From: Sabulicella rubraurantiaca
GTDB taxonomy: Bacteria > Pseudomonadota > Alphaproteobacteria > Acetobacterales > Acetobacteraceae
Assembly (NCBI RefSeq): GCF_017355885.1
Contig: NZ_JAFEUU010000001.1
Location: 620,001 to 684,000 of the forward strand
Length of the DNA stretch: 64,000 bases
Direction of reading: 5' to 3'
Under the pieces are notes generated by a model. The model saw only the letters and a program-made list of their open reading frames with translations, made no database searches and was not told where the DNA came from. Below are positions 1 through 9,696 of the stretch, one piece after another; the first letter of the stretch is position 1, and each line of letters opens with the position of its first letter. The translations under genes were made by a program, and so were the position numbers.

Positions 1-268
1 GGAGCATCGGCCCGACCTCATCCTGCTCGACCTCGAGATGCCCGTGATGGACGGGATGGGGTTCCTGGCCGAATGGGCGCTCGCCGGGACGGGCGCGGTG
101 GTGGTCGTTTCCTCCGCCGCGCCACCCGGCAGCCCGGCTGCGCTGGAGGCGCTGCGGCGTGGGGCTTTCTGCTGCGTTTCGAAGCCATCCGGCGCCTTGT
201 CGCCGGATCTCGCCGATCGAGCGGGGGTGGAGATCGTGGCGGCCTGCCGCCGGGCGATGACACGATGA
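1..268 (+). CDS. CheB-type receiver domain, 3' end only
   Basis: This is the C-terminal part of a response-regulator receiver. The reading frame is open from base 2 and enters the window at EHRPDLILLDLEMPVMDG, which carries the phospho-acceptor Asp, and the conserved Lys lies in the later VSKPSG stretch. The order VVVVSSAAPPGS...ALRRGAF..VSKPSG resembles the receiver of the chemotaxis methylesterase CheB. The protein stops about 30 residues after that Lys, so no methylesterase domain follows. The stop overlaps the start of the CheA gene (ATGA), so the two are probably co-transcribed and translationally coupled. The N-terminus lies outside the window, so another domain could precede the receiver. 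Confidence 0.75.
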   Translation, partial: EHRPDLILLDLEMPVMDGMGFLAEWALAGTGAVVVVSSAAPPGSPAALEALRRGAFCCVSKPSGALSPDLADRAGVEIVAACRRAMTR

Positions 269-2595
269 GTCCCGACGATCCGCTTTTCGCCGAGTTCCTG
301 GCCGAGTCGGCGGAACATCTCGATACGCTCGAAATGGGGCTGACGGGCGAGGCGCCAGTGGATGTTCTGTTCCGCGCCATGCACAGCCTGAAGGGCATGG
401 CCAATGCCCTCGGCGCGCGCGGCATGGGCGCCCTGGCCCACGCTGCCGAGGAGGTGCTGGGACGGGCACGGTCCGGCGCACGGCCGCTCGACCGGGATAC
501 ACGCGAGGCGCTGCTGGGAACGGTGGACGCGCTGCGCGCAGCACGTGACGCCCTGGCCGAAGGGCGCGACCTGCCGGCCGATGCCGCATTGCTGGCACGG
601 CTTGTCGGCGGGGAAGCCGCACCTGCCCCTGCGGCAGCCCCGGTGCCTGCCGCCGCTCAGGGCGGTGACCCGTTGCGGCTTTCGCTGGCCTCGCGCCTCG
701 CGGCAGAAATGCCGCGCCTTTCACCGCAACTGGCCGAGGCCGCCCGCGATGCGGGGCTTCCGGCCTTGGCCACGGCCATTGCCGAGGCTGGGTCGCCCGC
801 CGGATACGGGCGGTTGCGCAGCAAGCTCGCCCTGCTGGAAGCGGTGACCGGCATTCCGGCCGGATCCGCTGCCACGCTTACTGGCCGGCCCGACCCTGCG
901 CCCCTCCTGGCGGCGCTGGAGAGTGCGTCGGCGCGCGAAGCGGCGCGCGACTTCGCCGATGCCGCCCATGCCCATGGGGATCGCGGGGCTGAGGAGCTGG
1001 GCCGGCAGATCCAGGACCTGGCCGCACGCGGTGTTTCGGTCGGACATTTCAGGTCGGCTCTGCTGGAGCCGGTGCTGCGCGCCGTCGAGGCGCCGCCCGC
1101 GCCGCCGCCCCCGCCTCTCACCTCCTCGCTCGCCGCCGCCCTGCCGCAAGCCGCACACCAGCGCGCCGCCGCCGCGATGGCGAGTGGGCGGCGCATCTGG
1201 CGCTTGCGCCTGGGTGCCCTCGCCCTCGCCGAAGCGGTGGCGGAATCCTTCCTTCAGCGCGCGGGCGATTCCCTGGCCAGTGCCGGACCGCCCGGCTCAC
1301 TCGACCTCTTCTTCAGCAGCGACCTGCCGCCCGCCGAGCTGGCCGGGCTGCGCGCCGAGCTGGACCCCGAGGGCGTCGCGCTGCTCGACCTCGCTCCGGC
1401 CGATGCGCCACCCCCGCCGCCCATGCTGCGCGTCCGGCAGGATCGGATCGACGCGGTGATCGCGCTGGAGGCGGAGTTGCGCGCTGCGACCCTCGCCCTG
1501 ACCGACTCCCTCGCCGACCCGGGCGCGGCGCAGGCACTGGAAGACCTTGCCGCCATCCAACGCGCCTTGCCGCCCGGCCCGGCGTCGCGCCTCGCCCCCG
1601 CGCTGGAAAGGTTGCGCGCTGTCCGCGTCGCGGCGGACCGCGCGGCGAGCCGCCTTCGCCTGTCCCTGGGCCAGATGGACGAGGCGGTGCTGGAGCTGCG
1701 CGTCGTGCCCTTCGCACAGCTGGCGCAGCGCCTGCACCGCCCGCTGCGGCAGCTTGCCGAGGCGCAGGGCAAGACCGTTGAGCTGGTGACCGAGGGCGAG
1801 GAGGTCACGCTGGACCGTTCCCTCGCCGACCTCCTGGCCGATCCGCTGCTGCATCTGCTGCGCAATGCTGTGGACCACGGGATCGAGACACCGGAGCTGC
1901 GCGCCGCCGCCGGCAAGCCGCGCATGGCGCGCATCCTGTTCACTGCGGAGCGCCGGGCGGGGCGGTTGCGCGTCGTGCTGCGCGACGACGGGCGCGGCGT
2001 GGACGAGGCCGCCGTGCTGGCCCGCGCCCGTGCACGGGGCCTGCTGCCGCCCGGCGCCAACCCGGTGGGAGAGGCGGTGCATGCCCTGCTCTTTCTCCCC
2101 GGCTTCTCGACGCGCGAGGTGGTAAGCGACGTGTCAGGGCGCGGCGTCGGACTCGACGTGGTGCAGGAGGCGGCACGGCGTGCCGGCGGCACCGTGCGCG
2201 TGGACAGTGTGCCGGGCCAGGGCACGGGCTTCGTGTTGGACTTGCCGCTGAACGCCGCCATCCAGCACGTTCTCCTCGTGGAAGCGTCGGGCCATCCCTA
2301 TGCCCTTCCCGCGAACCGCGTGGAATCGGTTCTGGAGCCGGACCGCGTCCCGCCGGGCGTGAAACTGCGCTCGCTGGAGGAATTGCTGGAACTCCCGGCG
2401 GCGCCACCTTCCGCGGTGGTGCTGCTGCGGCGCCCGGCCGGGTTGATGGGCCTTTCCGTCGCGCGGATCGGGCGGCGCACGGATTTGCTGCTCAAGCCGC
2501 TGCACCCCGAGATCGCCGGCCGGCTCGGTGTGGGCGGCGTCGGTGTCCTGGGCCATGGCGAGGCGGTGCTGCTGCTGGAGCCGGACGAGCTTTAA
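265..2595 (+). CDS. cheA: CheA-type chemotaxis histidine kinase
   Basis: 776-residue histidine kinase that would phosphorylate receivers such as those encoded on either side. The N-terminal Hpt domain has the acceptor His at residue 40 (HSLKG). An Ala/Pro-rich stretch of several hundred residues follows. The ATPase has its N box around 529-541 (LRNAVDHGIE), G1 around 574 (DDGRGVD) and G2 around 625 (GRGVGLDVV), and a CheW-like coupling domain fills about residues 660-776. The ATG at 265 was chosen over in-frame starts upstream because it overlaps the previous stop as ATGA and puts the Hpt domain at the N-terminus. It meets the next gene, on the other strand, with no gap. Confidence 0.92.
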   Translation: MSPDDPLFAEFLAESAEHLDTLEMGLTGEAPVDVLFRAMHSLKGMANALGARGMGALAHAAEEVLGRARSGARPLDRDTREALLGTVDALRAARDALAEGRDLPADAALLARLVGGEAAPAPAAAPVPAAAQGGDPLRLSLASRLAAEMPRLSPQLAEAARDAGLPALATAIAEAGSPAGYGRLRSKLALLEAVTGIPAGSAATLTGRPDPAPLLAALESASAREAARDFADAAHAHGDRGAEELGRQIQDLAARGVSVGHFRSALLEPVLRAVEAPPAPPPPPLTSSLAAALPQAAHQRAAAAMASGRRIWRLRLGALALAEAVAESFLQRAGDSLASAGPPGSLDLFFSSDLPPAELAGLRAELDPEGVALLDLAPADAPPPPPMLRVRQDRIDAVIALEAELRAATLALTDSLADPGAAQALEDLAAIQRALPPGPASRLAPALERLRAVRVAADRAASRLRLSLGQMDEAVLELRVVPFAQLAQRLHRPLRQLAEAQGKTVELVTEGEEVTLDRSLADLLADPLLHLLRNAVDHGIETPELRAAAGKPRMARILFTAERRAGRLRVVLRDDGRGVDEAAVLARARARGLLPPGANPVGEAVHALLFLPGFSTREVVSDVSGRGVGLDVVQEAARRAGGTVRVDSVPGQGTGFVLDLPLNAAIQHVLLVEASGHPYALPANRVESVLEPDRVPPGVKLRSLEELLELPAAPPSAVVLLRRPAGLMGLSVARIGRRTDLLLKPLHPEIAGRLGVGGVGVLGHGEAVLLLEPDEL

Positions 2596-3729
2596 CTAGC
2601 GGCTGAAGGCCAGGATCGTCACGTCATCGGCAGCGGGGGCGCCGCGCGCATGGGCGGCGACAGCCGCCAGCAGCTTGCCGATGGCAAGGTCCGGCGCGAC
2701 CGTGCCGCCGAGCGACGCGACGACGGCATCCTTGCCCAACAGCTCACCCTCCGGGTCCTGCGCTTCTGTCACGCCGTCGGAGAGGAGCAGCAGCCCCTCG
2801 CCCTCCGGCACGGCAAATTCCTGCGAGGCGTAGGGGAAGCCTTCCATCACCCCCAGCGCGGGCTGCACGGCGTAGCCTTCCAGCGCCACCGCACCGCCCT
2901 GAGTCAGGCGCAGCGGTGCCTCGTGCCCCGCAACGCAGATACGCCCCTTGCCATCCCGCCGGTCCACCACCCCCAACGCGGCGGTGACGAATGTCATGTC
3001 CTCGTTGTCCACGGCCAGATCGTCATTGGCGAGGGACAGCAGCGCCGCCGGATCCGGCACCCCGGTCGAGATGCGGGCAGCGGCGCGGATCAGCCCGAAG
3101 GAGCGGGCCATGGTCAGACCCGCCGGGGCCCCCTTCCCCGCAACGTCGGCCACCACGAACAGCACGTGGTCCGCCCCGATGGGCAGCAGGTCATACAGGT
3201 CGCCGCCCACCTCGCGCGCCGGCTCCATGTATGCATGAACCGCGAAGCCGGGTCGCTCCAGCGCGGCGAAGTCTCGCGGCACGATGGAAAGCTGCGCGCG
3301 CCGCGCGCTCTCGAGCTCCGTCTCCAATGCCTTGAGGCGCTGATCTGCGAGGTCGCGCAGCGCCTTCTTCTCGAGCACGGCCTGCAGCCGGGCCCTCAGC
3401 AGCGGCGGGTCGAAGCTCTTGGGCAGGTAGTCCTCGGCACCGAGTTCGATGCAGCGGATCACGCCCGACATCTCCGTCTGGGCAGAGATGACGATGACGG
3501 GCGGCGCGTCGCGCATGCCGCGCAGCCGCTCCAGCACGCCGATGCCATCCAGTTCCGGCATCTCGAGGTCCAGCAGCACCACGTCGAAGCGTCGCCGCCC
3601 GATCGCCTCCAACGCCTCGACGCCGTTGGTGGCCATCTCCGGCTCGCCATAGCCCAGCTCGGCAAGGCGACGCTTGAGCAGCAGCCGGTTGAAGGAGCTG
3701 TCGTCGACGACCAGGAAGGAAGGGTTCAT
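2596..3729 (-). CDS. Response regulator with PP2C-type (SpoIIE/RsbU-like) phosphatase output
   Basis: 377-residue two-domain signalling protein. The receiver occupies residues 1-120, with acceptor Asp54 ([11 protein letters not shown]) and Lys104. A predicted helical linker (about 120-150) leads to a PPM/SpoIIE-type serine phosphatase with metal-binding acidic residues at GGDLYD (175-180) and ADVAGKG (194-200), then LLSDGVTEA and a terminal ADDVTIL. RsbU/RsbP-type proteins of this build dephosphorylate anti-sigma-factor antagonists when activated. The start overlaps the stop of the upstream MCP gene by four bases, so receptor and phosphatase form one operon. No anti-sigma or antagonist gene is visible nearby, so the target is unknown. 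Confidence 0.9.
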   Translation of the reverse strand: MNPSFLVVDDSSFNRLLLKRRLAELGYGEPEMATNGVEALEAIGRRRFDVVLLDLEMPELDGIGVLERLRGMRDAPPVIVISAQTEMSGVIRCIELGAEDYLPKSFDPPLLRARLQAVLEKKALRDLADQRLKALETELESARRAQLSIVPRDFAALERPGFAVHAYMEPAREVGGDLYDLLPIGADHVLFVVADVAGKGAPAGLTMARSFGLIRAAARISTGVPDPAALLSLANDDLAVDNEDMTFVTAALGVVDRRDGKGRICVAGHEAPLRLTQGGAVALEGYAVQPALGVMEGFPYASQEFAVPEGEGLLLLSDGVTEAQDPEGELLGKDAVVASLGGTVAPDLAIGKLLAAVAAHARGAPAADDVTILAFSR

Positions 3730-5288
3730 GCGCGGCCCGCGGCCATGTTCTCCACAGCCGCACGCGATTCCGCGGCAAGGCGCGACAGATCGATCATGGT
3801 GACGGTGATCTCCTCGGCGGCCGTGGCATTGCCCTGGCCGATGCGGGTCAGCGTGGCGACCCGCTCATCCAGGCTGGCGATGGTGGCCTGCTGTTCTTCC
3901 ATGGCGACGGCGATGGAGGCGGCGAGGCGTGCCGTCTCCTCCGTGAGCCGTTCGAAATCATCCATGCTGGCACCAACCGCCGCGGCTGCGCCCGCGCCTT
4001 CGCGCGTGCGGCGCCCGGCCTGGAGCACCACCTCGGCGATCTCCTGCGCCAGCGCCTCGGTCGAGGCGGCGAGCTGCCGCACCTCCTCGGCAACCACGGC
4101 AAGGCCGCGCCCGTGCTCGCCCGCGCGGGCCGCCTCGATCGCGGCATTGATGGCGAGGATGTTGGTCTGGGTGGCGATCTTGCCGATGGTGGCGGCGATT
4201 CGTGTCACGCGCTCCGTGTCCTCGCCCACTGCATCCACGGTTTCCACCAGCAGCCGCACCTTTTCCAGCGAGGCCTGGAGCAGCCGCCGCGCCTCGGCGG
4301 CTGTGTCGCGCGCGGTCTGGGTGGAGCGACCGACATCGCTGACCGCCTGCGAAGTGTGAGAGAGGGCGTCCGAGACCTGCCGCAGCTCCGAAAGCTGGGT
4401 CAGGCTGCCCTCGCTCACCTGGCCGATCGCCTGGCTCGCCTGGGAGGTGACGATGGCGGTGCGCCGAGCCCCTTCCAGAGCCTGGTCCATCAGTCGCCGC
4501 GTCTCCGCGAGGTTGGCGCGGAACACCGCCACGGCGCGCGCCATCTCGCCCACCTGGTCCCGCCTCTCCGTCCCTGGGACTTCCACCTCCGCGTCGCCCG
4601 CGGCGAGGTGGCGCATCGAGGAGGCAACCCTGCCCAGCGGCTTCACCGTCATCGCCACCAGCACGACCCAGACGAGACCCAGCCCCACGAGGCCCATCAA
4701 CACGCCCAGCAGCGTGGCGCGCTGGCCCTGCTCGCGCAGCCGGTTCGCCTCCACGAGGCTTTCATCCGCATCCTGCTTGGAGATGCGTCGCGCATCGGTG
4801 GCAAGCCGGTTGAAGGCCACCACCACGTCCAACCATTCCTCCTGCAACGGCCCCCACTCGGCCCGCGCGCGCCGGGAGAAGGCGTCGGCCACGCGTTCGC
4901 CCAGCTCGCGCATGCGGATCGCCATGTCGCGTGCGCCCTCGGCCACGACGCGGTCCAGCCGGTCCCCGAGTAGGTTCGCCAGAGTTTCGTAGCTTTCGAG
5001 AATGCCGTCCGCGTTGCGCTTCATGCGCGGCGCGGTGACGGTGGGCGGCAGGGCGCCGGCCAGCACCGCGGCGAAGCCCTGCGCGAAATCCGCCACGTCG
5101 TTGGAGAAGTCGTCCACCGCCGCGATGGCAGCGCGATCGCGAACGCCCATGCGCTCGATGATCGCGCCCTGGCGTTGCAGCAGCACCAGCGCGCTGCCGG
5201 CCAGGAAGGCCAGCACGGCGAGCATCAGCAGCAGGACGATCGCCGCCCTGGTGCCGATGCGGCCAAAGAAGCCGGTGCCCTGCTCCAT
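3726..5288 (-). CDS. Methyl-accepting chemotaxis protein
   Basis: 520-residue inner-membrane receptor. Transmembrane segments are predicted at about 14-37 and 191-213, enclosing a helical periplasmic sensor domain. A HAMP domain follows (about 214-266), then a long methyl-accepting coiled coil whose signalling tip is at about 371-410 ([10 protein letters not shown]...[17 protein letters not shown]). Such receptors control CheA through CheW. The start at 5288 places the first transmembrane segment close to the N-terminus; further upstream starts would run into the neighbouring amidohydrolase gene. The downstream gene is the receiver-PP2C protein, overlapping by four bases. Confidence 0.93.
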   Translation of the reverse strand: MEQGTGFFGRIGTRAAIVLLLMLAVLAFLAGSALVLLQRQGAIIERMGVRDRAAIAAVDDFSNDVADFAQGFAAVLAGALPPTVTAPRMKRNADGILESYETLANLLGDRLDRVVAEGARDMAIRMRELGERVADAFSRRARAEWGPLQEEWLDVVVAFNRLATDARRISKQDADESLVEANRLREQGQRATLLGVLMGLVGLGLVWVVLVAMTVKPLGRVASSMRHLAAGDAEVEVPGTERRDQVGEMARAVAVFRANLAETRRLMDQALEGARRTAIVTSQASQAIGQVSEGSLTQLSELRQVSDALSHTSQAVSDVGRSTQTARDTAAEARRLLQASLEKVRLLVETVDAVGEDTERVTRIAATIGKIATQTNILAINAAIEAARAGEHGRGLAVVAEEVRQLAASTEALAQEIAEVVLQAGRRTREGAGAAAAVGASMDDFERLTEETARLAASIAVAMEEQQATIASLDERVATLTRIGQGNATAAEEITVTMIDLSRLAAESRAAVENMAAGRA

Positions 5289-5295
5289 TCCCGCG

Positions 5296-6468
5296 TCAGC
5301 CGCGCGGCATTTCCTGCTCCACCAGGGCGGCGAAAAAGCCGGCGCCGATGGGCAGGAGGGCGTCGTTGAAGTCGTATTTCGGGTTATGCAGCGCGACACC
5401 GCCTTTGGTGCCGTCATCCTGGCCGAGCTTCACGAAGCAGCCCGGCCGCTCCAGCAGCATAAAGGAGAAATCCTCGCCACCCATGTTGGGCGGGCGCTTG
5501 CGGATCACCCGCTCATTTCCCACCACCTTCGCGGCGGCGAGCGCAGCGCGCTCCGTCTCCGCCTCGTCATTCACGGTGGGCGGGTAGCCGCGGACGTATT
5601 CCACCGTCACCTCCGCATCGTTCAGCGCCCCGATCTGCTTGGCCGTCTGAGTGATCAGGCGCTCCATCTCATTCTGCGTGCCGGGGCGCAGCGTGCGGAC
5701 TGTGCCGCGGATCTCGGCGGTTTCCGGAATCACGTTGGAGGCGCTGCCGGCATGGAACTGGCAAAGCGAGATGACGGCGGAATCCAGCGGATCCACGCGC
5801 CGCGCCACGATCGCCTGCATGGCGACGATGATCTGCGCCCCGACGACGATGGGGTCCACTGTCTGGTGCGGCCGCGCAGCGTGGCCGCCGACCCCCTTGA
5901 TGAAGATGTTCACCCGATCCGACGCCGCCAGGACCGGTCCGGCGACCACAGCCGCCTCGCCCAGCTTCATGTTGGGGTCGTTGTGGACGCCGAACACCTT
6001 GTCGCACGGAAAGCGGTTGAACAGCCCGTCCTGGATCATGGCGCGCGCCCCGGCGCCACCTTCCTCCGCCGGCTGGAAGATGAAGTGCACCGTCCCGTCG
6101 AAGTTCCGCGTCTCGGCGAGGTACTTGGCAGCGCCGAGCAGCATGGTGGTGTGGCCGTCATGGCCACACGCATGCGCCTTGCCGGGCACGATGGACGCAT
6201 AGGGCGTGCCCGACTCGTCATTCATCGGCAGGCAGTCCATGTCGGCCCGCAGCCCGACCGAGCGGCCCGAATCGCCATTCCGCAGCACGCCGACAAGCCC
6301 GGTCGCGCCCAGGCCGCGATGCACTTCGATGCCCCATTCCGCCAGCTTGGCGGCGACGAGGTCGCTGGTCCGCCGCTCCTCGTAGCCAAGTTCGGGGTGC
6401 TGGTGGATGTCCTGGCGCCATTCGGCCATTTCGGGCTGGAGGTCGGCGAGACGATTGGGGACGGGCAT
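5296..6468 (-). CDS. M20 family amidohydrolase (hippurate hydrolase/amidohydrolase type)
   Basis: 390-residue cytosolic metallopeptidase of family M20, subfamily D, whose members hydrolyse N-acyl amino acids such as hippurate or indole-acetyl amino acids. The metal site is visible as ACGHDGH (C101, H103, H106) and the catalytic Glu pair in QPAEEGGAG (E135/E136). A GGHAARPH motif marks the lid domain and [10 protein letters not shown] a later metal-ligand region. The length is typical. The gene is followed after 7 bases by the MCP gene on the same strand and lies divergent to glycerol kinase. The substrate cannot be read from sequence. Confidence 0.9.
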   Translation of the reverse strand: MPVPNRLADLQPEMAEWRQDIHQHPELGYEERRTSDLVAAKLAEWGIEVHRGLGATGLVGVLRNGDSGRSVGLRADMDCLPMNDESGTPYASIVPGKAHACGHDGHTTMLLGAAKYLAETRNFDGTVHFIFQPAEEGGAGARAMIQDGLFNRFPCDKVFGVHNDPNMKLGEAAVVAGPVLAASDRVNIFIKGVGGHAARPHQTVDPIVVGAQIIVAMQAIVARRVDPLDSAVISLCQFHAGSASNVIPETAEIRGTVRTLRPGTQNEMERLITQTAKQIGALNDAEVTVEYVRGYPPTVNDEAETERAALAAAKVVGNERVIRKRPPNMGGEDFSFMLLERPGCFVKLGQDDGTKGGVALHNPKYDFNDALLPIGAGFFAALVEQEMPRG

Positions 6469-6542
6469 TCCGGTCTTCCTTGATTCACGCCATCATCCGG
6501 CAGCACGGGGCACCGCGTCAAAGGGGCAGGAAACACAGGCAC

Positions 6543-8012
6543 ATGCAGGCGATCCTCGCCCTCGACCAGGGCACCACCTCCACCCGTGCCATCGCCTTCA
6601 GCGCGGGGCTCGATCCCCTCGCGACCGTTCAGGTCGAGCTGCCGCAGCATTTTCCCCGTCCCGGCTGGGTGGAGCACGACGCGGGCGACATCGAGACCCA
6701 CTCCCTCCAGGTGCTGCGCGAGGCAATCGACAGGGTCGGACTGGAGCCGCGACAGGTCGCCGGCCTCGGCATCACCAACCAGCGCGAGACCACGCTGCTG
6801 TGGGAGCGGGATACGGGCCGGCCCATCGGCCGCGCCATCGTCTGGCAGGACCGGCGCACAGCTGAGACCTGCGCCAGGTTGCGGCCCGAGGAGTCGCTTG
6901 TCTCCGCGCGGACCGGGCTGCTGCTCGACCCCTATTTCTCGGCCACGAAGCTTGCCTGGCTTCTGGACAACACCCCGGGCGCCCGCACGGCGGCGGAGCG
7001 TGGGGCACTGTGCTTCGGCACGGTGGATTGCTTTCTGCTCCATCGCCTCACCGAAGGCCGGGTCCACGCCACCGACGCGACCAATGCCGCGCGCACCTTG
7101 CTGATGGACATCCGGCGGGGCGATTGGGACGAGGAGATGCTCGCCCTGTTCCGCATCCCCCGCGCCTGCCTGCCGGATATTCGCGACTGCGCAACCGAGT
7201 TCGGCACCACGCGCCTCCTGGGCGGCGAGATCGCGATCCGCGGCATGGCCGGAGACCAGCAGGCGGCGACCATCGGCCAGGCCTGCTTCGCGCCGGGCAT
7301 GGTGAAGTCCACCTACGGCACGGGCTGCTTCGCCCTTCTGGTCACGGGCGACGAGCCGGTGGCCTCGAATCACCGGCTGCTCACCACGATCGCCTGGCAG
7401 CTAGGCGGGAAGCGGGCCTACGCGCTGGAGGGCTCCATCTTCTCGGCGGGCGCGACGGTGCAGTGGCTGCGCGACGGGCTGGGGATCATCTCCCATGCCC
7501 GCGAGGCCGGTGAATGGGCCGCCAAGGCCGACCCGGCGCAGCGCGTCCATCTCGTGCCCGCCTTCACTGGCCTCGGCGCGCCGCACTGGGATGCGGGGGC
7601 GCGGGCGGCGCTGCTGGGCGTGACGCGTGGCACCACCAAGGCCGAAATCTGCCGCGCCGCGCTGGAATCCGTCGCCTTCCAGACCGCCGACCTGCTGGAC
7701 GCCATGCGCGCCGACTGGCCCGCCATGGGTGATTGCGTGCTGCGCGTGGATGGCGGCATGACCGCCAGCGACTGGACCATGCAGTTTCTGGCCGACCTGC
7801 TCGGGGCCCCGGTGGATCGGCCGGTTGTGGCGGAGACCACGGCCCTGGGTGCCGCCTGGCTGGCCGGGCATCAGGCCGGGCTGTTGCCCGGTCCCGAGGC
7901 GCCGGCGACCCACTGGAAGCTGGAGCGCCGCTTCACCCCCACCATGTCGCGCGACGAGGCGCGCGAGCGGCATGGCGACTGGAAATGCGCCGTCGGAAGG
8001 GTTCTCGGCTGA
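6543..8012 (+). CDS. glpK: Glycerol kinase
   Basis: 489-residue FGGY-family kinase phosphorylating glycerol with ATP to sn-glycerol 3-phosphate. It opens with [13 protein letters not shown], the phosphate-binding motif, and has the glycerol-kinase stretches [32 protein letters not shown] and [10 protein letters not shown]. The ATG at 6543 is preceded by a purine-rich AGGAAA about ten bases upstream and gives the expected N-terminus. Its stop overlaps the next start by one base (TGATG), coupling it to the AtuA-like pair. No glycerol transporter or glycerol-3-phosphate dehydrogenase gene is next to it. Confidence 0.96.
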   Translation: MQAILALDQGTTSTRAIAFSAGLDPLATVQVELPQHFPRPGWVEHDAGDIETHSLQVLREAIDRVGLEPRQVAGLGITNQRETTLLWERDTGRPIGRAIVWQDRRTAETCARLRPEESLVSARTGLLLDPYFSATKLAWLLDNTPGARTAAERGALCFGTVDCFLLHRLTEGRVHATDATNAARTLLMDIRRGDWDEEMLALFRIPRACLPDIRDCATEFGTTRLLGGEIAIRGMAGDQQAATIGQACFAPGMVKSTYGTGCFALLVTGDEPVASNHRLLTTIAWQLGGKRAYALEGSIFSAGATVQWLRDGLGIISHAREAGEWAAKADPAQRVHLVPAFTGLGAPHWDAGARAALLGVTRGTTKAEICRAALESVAFQTADLLDAMRADWPAMGDCVLRVDGGMTASDWTMQFLADLLGAPVDRPVVAETTALGAAWLAGHQAGLLPGPEAPATHWKLERRFTPTMSRDEARERHGDWKCAVGRVLG

Positions 8013-9382
8013 TGTTCCGCCTTGGCAATGGCTCCGGTTTCTCGGGGGACCGGGTGGACGCGCCCATCCCCGTGATGCGCGACCTCGTGGCAGGCGGCAC
8101 CCCCGCCGCGCTGTTCTTCGAGACGCTGGGCGAACGCACCGTCGCACTGGCGCATCTGGAGAAGCGGCGCGACCCGGAACTCGGCTACGAGCCGATGCTG
8201 GAGCGGCTCGTGCGGCCCATCCTGCGTGACGCGGCCGAGCATTCGATCCCGCTCCTGGGCAATTGGGGTGCCGCCAACCCGCCAGCCGGGGCGCGCGCCG
8301 TGGCCCGCGTGGCGATGGAGCTTGGCCTGCCCGACCTCCGCATCGCCGTGGTGGAGGGCGACGACGTGACAGGCGAGGTCGCGAACGGCCAGCTGCCGGT
8401 GCACGAGGCTGATGCGGGGCTGGACATGGGCGATTGGCGCCTCGTCGCCGCCAACGCCTATATCGGCGCGGAACCGCTGGTCGATGCGCTGCGCGAAGGC
8501 GCACAGGTGATCGTGGCAGGACGTACCAGCGACCCGGCCCTGGCCATTGCGCCGCTTGCGCATCATTTCGGATGGGGCATGGACGATTGGGACCGCCTCG
8601 CCATCGGCGCGGCGGCGGGGCACCTGCTGGAATGCGGGTCACAGGTGACGGGGGGCGTGTTCTGGGACCCGGGCCGGAAGGACGTTCCGGACCCCGCCAA
8701 TCTCGGCTTTCCCATCGCGGAGGTCACGGCGGAAGGCAGCCTCGTCATCACCAAGCCGGCAAATACGGGCGGCGCCGTGGATTTCCGCACGATCAAGGAA
8801 CAGCTCCTCTACGAACTGCATGACCCGGCGGAATACATCACCCCGGACGTGGTGCTGGACATCACCGGCTGCACTCTGGAGCAAGTGGGGACGGACCGTG
8901 TCGCCCTGCACGGATTGCGCGGCCGGGAGCGGCCCGAGACGCTGAAGGTGACGGCCAGCTTCGAGGGCTCCTGGCTCGGCGAGGGCGAGGTGAGCGTCGC
9001 CGGGCCCAACGCCGCCGGGCGCGCCCGCGCCATGGCCGACGTGCTGCTGGAACGGTTGCGGATGCGCGGCCTCAAGGTGAAGGCGCGGGTGGATCTGATC
9101 GGCGTTGCCAGTGTGCATGACAGCGACGGCGGCGCTCTGTGGCGCGATGCCGGATATGACGCGCCGGAGGTCCGCGTGCGCCTCGCCGTCGAATCCGCCG
9201 GCCGCGACGATGCCGATCAGGCGGCACGCGAGGTGCTGGCCATGCTGTGCTGCGGCCCTGCCGGGACGGGCGGTGCGCGGTGGCGGGTGACGCCGCGTAT
9301 CCTCACCCAATCCCACCTCATCCTGCGCGAGCGCGTTCCGACACGCGTCGCGATCCGCACCGCCAAGGAGTTGCTGCGATGA
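8012..9382 (+). CDS. AtuA-like protein (DUF1446), large N-terminal part
   Basis: 456-residue protein of the acyclic terpene utilisation AtuA family (DUF1446). The family is genetically linked to terpene and leucine-type acyl-CoA catabolism in Pseudomonas, but its reaction is not established. Recognisable features are LLGNWGAANPPAGARAVARVA near residue 85, IVAGRTSDPALAIAP and a central LLECGSQVTGG. In many genomes it is fused to the roughly 100-residue domain that is a separate gene here, overlapping by ATGA. The start at 8012 is set by the TGATG junction with glpK; frames open further upstream lie inside glpK. Confidence 0.85.
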   Translation: MFRLGNGSGFSGDRVDAPIPVMRDLVAGGTPAALFFETLGERTVALAHLEKRRDPELGYEPMLERLVRPILRDAAEHSIPLLGNWGAANPPAGARAVARVAMELGLPDLRIAVVEGDDVTGEVANGQLPVHEADAGLDMGDWRLVAANAYIGAEPLVDALREGAQVIVAGRTSDPALAIAPLAHHFGWGMDDWDRLAIGAAAGHLLECGSQVTGGVFWDPGRKDVPDPANLGFPIAEVTAEGSLVITKPANTGGAVDFRTIKEQLLYELHDPAEYITPDVVLDITGCTLEQVGTDRVALHGLRGRERPETLKVTASFEGSWLGEGEVSVAGPNAAGRARAMADVLLERLRMRGLKVKARVDLIGVASVHDSDGGALWRDAGYDAPEVRVRLAVESAGRDDADQAAREVLAMLCCGPAGTGGARWRVTPRILTQSHLILRERVPTRVAIRTAKELLR

Positions 9383-9696
9383 CGCGCGTCCCGCTCTACG
9401 ACATTGCCCATTCGCGGGCGGGGGACAAAGGTAATCGCTTGAACCTGTCCCTCATTCCCTACGACCCGGCGCATTACCCTCTCCTCGCCGAACAGGTGAC
9501 GGAGGAGCGGGTGTTGGAACTTTTCCGGCATCGCGGCGCCACCGCCTGCCGGCGCTACGACCTGCCTCTGCTGCACGCCTTCAACTTCATCGTGGAGGAT
9601 GCGCTGGAGGGCGGCGTGAACGGCTCCCTCAACCTCGATGGCCACGGCAAGACCAATAGCTTCCGCCTGCTGGCCCTCGAGGTGGAGATTCCCTAG
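9379..9696 (+). CDS. AtuA-related small protein (C-terminal AtuA domain as separate gene)
   Basis: 105-residue protein matching the C-terminal domain of AtuA-family proteins. The opening VPLYDIAHSRAGDKGNRLNLSLI is characteristic, and the end VNGSLNLDGHGKTNSFRLLALEV is also typical. It overlaps the large AtuA-like subunit by ATGA, so the two polypeptides are probably made together and form a complex. Its stop overlaps the stop of the convergent TctC-type gene by four bases. Function is unknown beyond the family link to acyl-CoA or terpene catabolism. Confidence 0.85.
   Translation: MTRVPLYDIAHSRAGDKGNRLNLSLIPYDPAHYPLLAEQVTEERVLELFRHRGATACRRYDLPLLHAFNFIVEDALEGGVNGSLNLDGHGKTNSFRLLALEVEIP

Noticed and set aside
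657-2556. Long antisense open frames opposite cheA
   Set aside because: They are shadows of GC-rich codon bias; their translations are Arg/Ala/Pro-rich with no family resemblance, while the CheA frame shows complete kinase motifs.
2650-4973. Long plus-strand open frames opposite the PP2C and MCP genes
   Set aside because: His/Gln/Arg-rich low-complexity translation without domains; the minus strand carries full receiver, phosphatase and MCP signatures.
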